From positions 41,264,501 to 41,328,500 of the forward strand of contig NC_073643.1 in assembly GCF_029407905.1 (NCBI RefSeq): DNA of 64,000 nt, written 5' to 3'. Positions 56,661 to 64,000 of the stretch are shown here, in pieces. The position numbers and the translations under genes are program-made. The notes beneath the pieces are model-generated. The model was not told the origin of the DNA and did not search any database. It saw only the letters and a list, made by a program, of their open reading frames with translations. This DNA comes from Bubalus kerabau. Taxonomy: Eukaryota > Chordata > Mammalia > Artiodactyla > Bovidae. Within the stretch, counting starts at the first letter, position 1. Each line of letters begins with the position of its first letter.

Positions 56661-58848
56661 GGGAATCCCAAATCTACCCTTTTTATATATAGATGGAGAC
56701 CTGGAAAAGTTGGCATCAATCAGAGCTGTTAGATTAAAGAAAAAATCTAGGAGAAAAAACTTAAAGCAAAAAAATATTCCAAAAACAAAGTCTCCTGTCA
56801 ACAGTAATGACAAATTCCTTTGGAATTAGTCTTGGATATGAGAGAGACTCCAGGGTAGGAAAAAGACACAATGATAATTCCAACTTTTCTTTGGGGAGAA
56901 ATGTGCTTCTCACATGACCTTCACCATAAATAGGCATCTGGATTTGAATCCTGAATTGGAGATGGAGGGAGCTACAATAATGCAAGTCTGAACACAATTT
57001 AAATGGAGATGTAAATACTTACATAAGATGTTATCATTCCAATTTAAACAAAGAGTATTTCTGGGTCACCCTGGTATATGAATGACCTTACACCTTTTTC
57101 AAGCTCTCAGTAGAGAGTAATACTTCTATAGTAATATAGAAGTATCAGGATAAATATATTCAATGTTGGTATATTCAACCTTCTAAGTCACTGACTATCA
57201 CTGATAATGGATTTCATTTTCAAAACAGAGAAGAAAAGAGACTTTGACTTCCTGGAGGCAGTGACCACATGAATCTGTCTTTGTATCTAAACATGAACAA
57301 GAGGGCTTGGAACACAGCAAGCAGATAATAACCACGTGCTCTGTAGTAAGTTAAGGGCACTGTGACATGTACAGACACATTATACACTCTTATACCCCGC
57401 CCCCCTCCCCCGCCAACACACAGTATACTTTTTGTTTAAGCCATACACAGAAGGTACGGAATCCATTCTAGGAGGAACCTGTGGTCATTATTAAAACAGG
57501 TACATAAGTAAAATACTTAGCTGCTGATATTTGACAAAAAGCTGGTTTATGATTAGCTGTCTGTCATCATTCACAGCTCTATTTTCCTTTCCACTCCCTC
57601 TGTTAAAAGTGATCGCCCAAGAAAGTGTGCTATGCCCTGCTCAACTCTGAAGTGACTTACCACGGTTCACACCAGGTAACTAAATTTTCTCATGATGCTA
57701 CAGCAGCTTGATCAGCTATTCTGGAGGGTTCTTCATGGTTAGCAATACTGAGATAGGTATTATTTCATAACAGCCTCTTAGGTCAAAGGATTGACACATG
57801 GAATAGTCACCAGGGACCTCAAAAATACAACAGTAATAATGAAAGCAATCTCATCACCTCTTTACTGCAGCCTGGCTATCATTCATTGCCTCCACACAAT
57901 ATGAGATATGGGCTTTTCACCACAACCAGAGTTGTGATGCCTTCCTTTATGATTTCATGCAAAGACTTCCAGAATGGTCAACTTGTCAAGCTTTCTATTT
58001 CTCCTCTCCAGTCTTCAGAGAGGGCTGAACAACATGCCACTCACCTGGTCCTGTAATACCTTAGGAAATCTGCACAACACAGGCTGCCACAAGCTCATCC
58101 TAGAATACTTGCTCTGTTCAGGAAATGGATCCGTAGCTAGCTAGAAAGGGGCAACTCTTTCTTACAGCATCGTGGGGGACAGACTTTAAGGGACAACCTG
58201 ATACTGGCATCCATTCTCATAAGTGGAAAGCATTAAGTACAGGTGTTGATTTAAGATCTTCCTGAAAAAATGTGCATATGATCCAAGACATATGCATGCT
58301 TTTCAGACATACACAAGCTTCTCAGATTCAGGAATGCCCCATGTAGGCCTCGCTACCCTTTGCTGGAGTTAAGAGTATTTTTTATAGTATTACTTGATGA
58401 GATTACATATTATTTTGTGCATGTAACACTGTCTCCACCAGGTAAAAATGGAATTCTGTGTATTTTATTCTCTGTTGTGACCCTAGAACCTGGACTTAAG
58501 CATGCCTTGTGGCCAGTTTTTGAGCAACACCCTTTCAGTGAAAAATTCAATACACTGAACTCCGGAGAGAACACACACAGGTACACAAGTCAATCACTGT
58601 CAGTTCTTATTTTAGGCAAAGATACAGATCCTTGGCAAAATTCATGCTTAAGAGCTATAACTCCCCAAGACCGACAAAGTGAAATGAGGTCTATGGGGCC
58701 ATTCCTGAATTTGAGAATCTTGAACACTTGACGCATATCCAAGTTTTTCAGGAAGATCTTAAATGAGCATCTGCACCTAATGCTTTCCACTTAGGGGAAT
58801 GGATGCAAGTATCAGATTGTCCCACTTTCAAACTGAGCTCCAGTGACT
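56661..58848. other. 2.2-kb stretch, few recognised repeats
   Basis: An L2-like 3' end may lie at about 57245-57335 ('gacttcctggaggcagtgaccacatgaatctgtctttgtatc'). A C-rich tract is at 57396-57414. An 11-bp perfect hairpin is at 57120-57145. No gene is recognised. The 123-codon frame at 58360-58731 has no domain. Confidence 0.35.
57120..57145. repeat. Perfect 11-bp hairpin with 4-base loop
   Basis: atacttctata (57120-57130) and tatagaagtat (57135-57145) are exact reverse complements around gtaa. Confidence 0.9.
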
Positions 58849-58849
58849 A

Positions 58850-59042
58850 GGAGGGTGGGACAGGCAGACAGGGGTCACTACGCAGGAGAGGCCTCTAACT
58901 TGCTCCTTGGGAAGCCACTTCTCCACAGAGACTTTGCTTTCTGTAAAAAGGGCGTATCTCAGAGGGCTGGTGTGAACAGCAGTCAACAGACACAAAGCAA
59001 TTCCCCCCAGTGCCTGAGACAGACTCAGTAAATGTTAACTGC
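58850..59042 (+). repeat. MIR SINE
   Basis: 'ctttctgtaaaaagggcgtatctcagagggctggtgtgaacagcagtcaa' and 'ccccagtgcctgagacagactcagtaaatgttaactgct' fit the MIR 3' half. Confidence 0.6.
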
Positions 59043-59044
59043 TC

Positions 59045-59215
59045 TTGCCTGTAACCTATAACTCCTCTGAATAGCACTGTCCAGAAGTCTTTTGTGCAAA
59101 GATGGAAAAGTTCTGTATCTTGAACAGTGTTAAAAAGGTAGCCATTAGCCATTTGTGTCTACCAAGAATTTGAATTTCAACTAGTGTGATTTTTCATTTG
59201 ATTCTAATTTAAATG
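59045..59215. mobile_element. hAT-type nonautonomous relic
   Basis: 'gaatagcactgtccagaagtctttt', 'aaaaggtagccattagccatttgtg' and 'tttgaatttcaactagtg' fit the same general pattern as the relic at 48590-48790. Confidence 0.55.
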
Positions 59216-59220
59216 GAAAT

Positions 59221-59365
59221 AGCCATGGAAAAGGAGATGGCAACCCACTCCAGTGTTCTTGCCTGGAGAATCCGGCGGACTGGGGAGCCTGGTGGGCTGC
59301 CGGCTGTGGGGTCACACAGAGTCAGACACAACTGAAGCAACTTAGCAGCAGCAGCAGCAGCCATG
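59221..59365 (+). mobile_element. Bov-A SINE fragment with CAG tail
   Basis: A 5'-truncated plus-orientation Bov-A: 'aaaaggagatggcaacccactccagtgttcttgcctggagaatcc', then 'ggctgtggggtcacacagagtcagacacaactgaagcaactt' and (AGC)6 at 59344-59361. A 7-base repeat agccatg (59221-59227 and 59359-59365) may be the target-site duplication. Confidence 0.93.
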
Positions 59366-61239
59366 TATAACCAGTGCTAACAGGATTAACTAGACAATAC
59401 AACCCTGAATGTTATAAAGACTCCCTAATCCATGGAAACTTATTACTTTATTTACAACCACTTCAGACTTCTGAAATCAAGAACTCAGCTCTAAAAGGAA
59501 AGAAATGTCTTTCCTGTAACTCCTTCCCTTTAAGTTCCGCGAGATCGCTTAGCTTTTAAGACCTGAAAGGACAACAAGGGTAGCAGGCACCAGGGGCTTA
59601 CTCAGCCAACTGCCATGCATGCCCCCGGCCTCTTCTACGTACACTTGGACTAGTCTGAGCCAATCAAGCTAACTCCATTTCTCTTGCCAGTGACTGGATG
59701 AATCTTGAACATGTGATTCAGTTCTGACCAATGAGGTGGAAGGGTTGATAGTCCAAGGGAGGGGTGCTCTGAGGCAGATTTTGCTTGCTCTTAAACAGAG
59801 ACATCGGAAAGGGATACTTTCTCTTTCTCTGGACTTTATACCTCGGCGTTTGACCTCTGGAACTGCGGAAGTCATATTACAGCCATAAGGAAAGGGATTC
59901 AAAGTACCAAGTCTACCAGCTAAGGTTGGTTGGTGTAACATAAACAACATGGAGTGTACCTTACAGGTGGCAGAGTACAAAGGTGCTCTGCCCTCTAGAC
60001 ACATAAGTTTAGAGATACATTGCTCTTACTATTAAGACAGGAGAGTCCGCAGGTCTTTTCCAGATGCTAAACCGTGGTAACCGATACAAAAGCAAATCCT
60101 TATACACAAACATGCCCCTGGAAATTACTGCAGTATGAACTGGGGAGAAAAATCCTCCTAATACTGCCAGCCAGGAATCCTCAGGACAAAAGAAGCTAAT
60201 CTTGACTTGTTCCTGCTGGCACAGCAGGTCCATGGTCCAACTGGCCATAAGTGTCGAAACGTCCTTTTCACACCCCAGTGAATAGTGAGAGAAAGGGCAA
60301 ACTTTACACAAAAAGGATGTTATAAAGATACCTCATTAGAAGGTGGTGTAAGAATATAAAAGCCACAGGACATTCAGTAAGTGTCAAAATCACTTCCCGA
60401 GAGCAGAGTGTGGACTGTGCACTTCACAACAGTGAGGAAAAAATACCTCCCATTATCACAGAGAGCCCCAGAAGCAGAAACACCACAAATGGCTTCTCTC
60501 TCATCTTTGCAGACACTCATCATAGAGTCTAGTTACTACAGGCTCATGTTTCATTTTCCTGCTCAAGTTTCTCAACAACCAATCAATACCAAATGTACTA
60601 ATGGCACCCTGCTCAAAGGAAGAGTGCTGTTCTAACACATGGAACTAGTGGGAAGGGGGGACAAAGCACACTGGTTCCAGGAGGGAAAGAGGCCAACAAT
60701 AATGGGGACAGCAACTAAATGATACCTTTGGGAGCAGGAAATTTTCATGCAGTTGCAAGAAGCAGCTCATTTTCCTCCCAGGGAATGGCCATCAGACTTG
60801 GAGAAAGTGGATTAACACAAACAGGAAATTTGGATCCAGTGGCTTCCCAAACTCAATGAAGATCTCAAGGTAACCAAAATTCATTAAGCGGGTTCCAGAG
60901 GATAACACATAACTTAAAACCGCCCACAGTCCACACATTCACTGTCTGAAATTCACTCCGTCATGGATGCAGGGATGATAATGTAAAACGTTTAACCAAT
61001 CAGAGGCAATGAACACTAACAATGGATGGTAGAGGGCAGGTATTCAATCCTAAGATCCCAGAACAGGAGTGGTCAAGGCAGAGATGAAGGGGAAATTCAG
61101 GGGGATTGGGCCAGTGTGTTTTTAGGATTTTTAATCATCTACATGGCTGTACCAGTGCCAGGACATACAAAGAGTTATACTTCTTAAAATTAGGACACTA
61201 AATAATCTCCTAAATTTTTAAGCCAATTTAAGAATATCT
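59366..61239. other. Single-copy stretch with possible ancient repeat
   Basis: 59625-59905 resembles an old mammalian repeat that carries 'gagccaatca', 'gaccaatgaggtgg' and 'ggactttatacc', which I cannot name. Frames at 59669-60004 and 60009-60311 (minus) have no domain. Confidence 0.3.
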
Positions 61240-61891
61240 ATACCCTTCATGGGGAAACAGTGGAAACAGTGTCAGACTTTATTTTGGGGGGCTCCAAAAT
61301 CACTGCAGATGGTGATTGCAGCCATGAAATTAAAAGACGCTTACTCCTTGGAAGGAAAGTTATGACCAACCTAGATAGCATATTCAAAAGCAGAGACATT
61401 ACTTTGCCAACAAAGGTCCGTCTAGTCAAGGCTATGGTTTTTCCTGTGGTCATGTAGGGATGTGAGAGTTGGACTGTGAAGAAGGCTGAGTGCCGAAGAA
61501 TTGATGCTGTTGAACTGCGGTGTTGGAGAACACTCCTGAGAGTCCCTGGGATTGCAAGGAGATCCAACCAGTCCATTCTAAAGGTGATCAGTCCTGGGTG
61601 TTCTTTGGAAGGAATGATGCTAAAGCTGAAACTCCAGTACTTTGGCCACCTCATGCCAAGAGTTGACTCATTGGAAAAGACTCTGATGTTGGGAGGGATT
61701 GGGGACAGGAAGAGAAGGGGACGACAGAGGATGAGATGGCTGGATGGCATCACTGACTCGATGGACGTGAGTTTGAGTGAACTCCAGGAGTTGGTGATGG
61801 ACAGGGAGGCCTGGCGTACTGCAATTCATGGGGTCACAGAGAGTCAGACACGACTGAGTGATTGAACTGAACTGAACTGATACCCTTCATG
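61240..61891 (+). mobile_element. BovB LINE 3' part with 12-bp target-site duplication
   Basis: Plus-orientation BovB at 61252-61879, flanked by perfect atacccttcatg at 61240-61251 and 61880-61891. It ends in a (ctgaa)n tail. A stop codon (tag at 61456-61458) interrupts ORF2, leaving a 129-codon C-terminal remnant (61476-61865) with RKRRGRQRMRW. The perfect duplication places it among the younger insertions here. Confidence 0.96.
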
Positions 61892-63617
61892 ATTTTTTTC
61901 TCAGCAGAGATGCAGGTTGATTGTATGGCATATAAGAAGCTTTTCAATCCTTTCAAAATGGTGATAACATCTCCTAGTGAAGACTTATTTTGTGATATTG
62001 GAACACCCAGCTGTACAATTGCTGACTTTTAACTTTTATTCTTAAACTGGCTAACTTTTTATAAAATCTTAAATATGTAATTAATAGGAATCTTAACACA
62101 CCAAAACAGAAAATAAGCACAGCCTTTCATAAATTAGGGATACCAGGATATAATGAAAGTCACAGGATCAAATTCTAAAATACTCTTCTAGGTGAAGGCC
62201 CTGGGCAAGACCTGTTTCTTTTAAAAAGTGATATTGGCAAGTGACAGACAATTATTATAGACCTATTAGCACTAAATTGTGAGTTTCTCCTTGATAGAGA
62301 ACTTAAGAAGAAATGACTTTATTATGCTAAAGTCAAGTACTTATACCACAGTAGAGTCATTTTTCACATGACATAAAAATCACATTTAATACTACACTCA
62401 GGGAAAACATTATTTATTACACACTGTAGTATTATTAATGAAAAGCAAGGATTCCTAAAGTTACCAGAAAGCATTTCTCAAGAAGGCAAGGTTCCACACG
62501 ATACACCTACTACTGATTTGTTTTTTTTTTCACCTACACAAAGTCTTAATTACATGATAAAATACAAAGTTTAATATAACTGAAATGGAGGAAAGGTTAA
62601 CTTTTAATAGCAAGAAAGAAAACCAAGAAGATGTACTATGTTTAATGCTACTGATCTCAAATAGGGTCATGGGAAATTAGCAGTTGAGAGATGGAAGTGA
62701 GATTAATTTCAGGATCACTTAACAAACTTATTGAAGACCAAAGACAGCATTTTGCATGGAGACATATTGCATCAGACAGGAGCAATATTCACAGTGGACT
62801 CACCACAACACGACCATATATCACTTAACCCTTTTGCTCAAATACAAGATTAAACTTGAGCTTAAACTAAGTTCCTGTCTATATGTAAACAAATAGAATA
62901 GCCCTCTTTAGGCACACAGTAGACATTTCAGCCACGTAATGGCAATACTATTGATAAAAGTTCAAAAGCTAGTGAAATTCAGTAAGCTTTCCCTTACTTT
63001 TGTAAGGCTCACCTCAGCAAGAGAAGAGACAAGATAAGGAATAAGGGTGTAGTTCATCTTAATGATTGCAAGGGAAATCCAATAAAATGTTACTCAGCAA
63101 GATATATATGAATAATATTTTATTTGCCAAAAAATTCCACATAACAGAACTTAACAATATCCAAAGGGAATGACAGAAACGTTTCTCTCTTTTATACAGT
63201 CAGAAAGTGGGTTTTACGAACCAAACTCTATGTAATAAATGAGTACATTTTGTTAGGTTACAAAGGAAAACGAGTACCCTTTAAGTAAATCACACAGCAC
63301 ATTGCAAATCGCTGGCTCTCCAATTATTAGGCATGTGTAAGGCTAGGTATGCTATTCCTTTGAATCTTTAAATTAATCATGTTCCTCTACTAACCCATAC
63401 TCACCCGGCCCCTGCCCCAAATATACCAGTTTTAAAGGAGAGAGTATCATCCTTTCAAATTTATGACCAGGAAAAAAGATGTCTGACTTTGATCCATCAC
63501 AGGTATGAAAAATACATACTTATAGATAATTCTCTGTATGCCTTCTGTAGACCCACTAAATGTAAAGATTACTAAATATTAAGATTTATGTTATATCAAA
63601 GCAAATATTGACCTTAC
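61892..63617. other. AT-rich single-copy stretch
   Basis: 1.7 kb without recognised repeats or long frames. If the exon at 63618-63716 is real, this is the start of its downstream intron on the minus strand. Confidence 0.35.
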
Positions 63618-63716
63618 CTCTGCCTGCGTCAATATTTACTGCTCTGTACAATAAATCTTGATGTTCAAACTGCATCAATATCAGTGCATTAATTTCTGCA
63701 TGGCTCATATCAGCAT
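63618..63716 (-). CDS. Candidate internal coding exon, gene unknown
   Basis: On the minus strand this 99-base segment is open in one frame for 32 complete codons. The reading includes 'ADMSHAEINA' near the start and 'LLYRAVNIDAGR' at the end. It is followed directly by a good splice donor, GAG|GTAAGG (intron from 63617 downward). The likely acceptor is TTTTATAAG ending at 63717, with a weak polypyrimidine stretch. An in-frame TAA just beyond it means the exon cannot extend further. Both boundaries would be phase 1, so the exon is symmetric. The residue mix looks like a folded, partly helical protein, but I do not recognise the family. Alternatives are a chance frame, or a first coding exon starting at the ATG at 63709-63711 (minus strand), which has a poor start context. 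No second exon of the same gene was found. Confidence 0.35.
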
Positions 63717-64000
63717 CTTATAAAATTTGAAATGCCAGTGAAAATGTTTCACTTGAAAAATGCAGATATAGCCAATTAAAGAGACAAAAAAGGCTTTTCC
63801 TTTCCTTCTGGCTTTCTTTGCAGTTTTTTCTTCTTTTTCCTCTCCTCTCGAAATATTAACAGTTACAGAGAAAACTGCCTAAATTTGATGAAACTCAGCC
63901 ATCTATTATAAAAGAATTATCTTAGGAAATATTATGAATGTATTGGCATAATAAAATAAAACATTCCAGATATATTTCTATAAGAAATTATAATATTGTA
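63717..64000. other. AT-rich flank of the candidate exon
   Basis: No repeat is recognised. On the plus strand a pyrimidine-rich run ends in ttgcag at 63824, but no convincing exon follows. If the exon is real, this is its upstream intron. Confidence 0.35.

Noticed and set aside
58360..58731. 123-codon plus-strand frame as a gene
   Set aside because: No domain or conserved motif seen. It lies in AT-rich DNA where frames of this length can arise by chance.
3864..61891. Dispersed repeats as a CRISPR-like or other regularly spaced array
   Set aside because: Repeats are retrotransposon copies of varying length and orientation with target-site duplications. There is no regular spacer pattern.
63800..63850. 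Plus-strand splice acceptor (pyrimidine run ending ttgcag) as start of an exon
   Set aside because: One downstream frame stays open for fewer than 30 codons, but no GT donor of reasonable quality follows.

Overview
This window looks like ruminant (bovid-type) nuclear DNA. The evidence is the repeat content: eight fragments of the ruminant RTE retrotransposon BovB, about fifteen tRNA-Glu-derived Bov-tA SINEs, four Bov-A/Bov-A2 dimeric SINEs and four CHR-type cetartiodactyl SINEs. These lie over an older mammalian layer of MIR, L2, L1 3' ends, hAT-type elements (MER20 and others) and a Tigger-like element. Nothing bacterial, viral or plasmid-like was seen. There is no rRNA, no functional tRNA gene and no CRISPR array.

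The window has no complete protein-coding gene that I can support. The long reading frames are BovB ORF2 remnants or their antisense shadows. The one candidate for real coding sequence is a short exon-like segment on the minus strand at 63618-63716, near the right edge. It has 32 open codons, a good splice donor and a weak acceptor. If it is real, most of the window would be intron downstream of that exon. I do not recognise the protein.

Layout. 1-3.8 kb: AT-rich single-copy DNA with MIR, Bov-tA, an L1 3' end and an older unnamed repeat. 3.9-5.4 kb: a 1.2 kb BovB and a Bov-tA, each with perfect target-site duplications. 5.5-9.2 kb: L1-like DNA and a 200-bp MIR-bearing block present twice. 9.5-16 kb: SINEs, MIRs, a 114-bp-period degenerate tandem repeat, a repeat-free block at 11.9-12.4 kb and a BovB. 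16.7-19 kb: 2.2 kb without recognised repeats. 19-26 kb: MER20, CHR SINE, hAT relics, BovB and L1. 26-33 kb: mostly single-copy, with a second local duplication at 31.0/32.0 kb. 33.3-37.5 kb: two BovB copies in opposite orientation around a GC-richer block I cannot classify. 37.8-48.8 kb: SINEs, a homeodomain-motif-rich repeat-free block at 40.3-41.1 kb, L2 and Tigger. 48.8-57 kb: largely single-copy with small hairpins and a GATA-motif cluster. 57-64 kb: MIR, hAT, Bov-A, a BovB with perfect target-site duplication and the candidate exon.

No new molecular system is evident. The items most worth following up are the candidate exon, the putative conserved noncoding blocks, the local duplications, the unclassified 34.2-35.2 kb block and the BovB inverted pair. 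Family assignments rest on consensus patterns I recognise by eye. Boundaries are good to roughly 5-20 bases unless target-site duplications are given.
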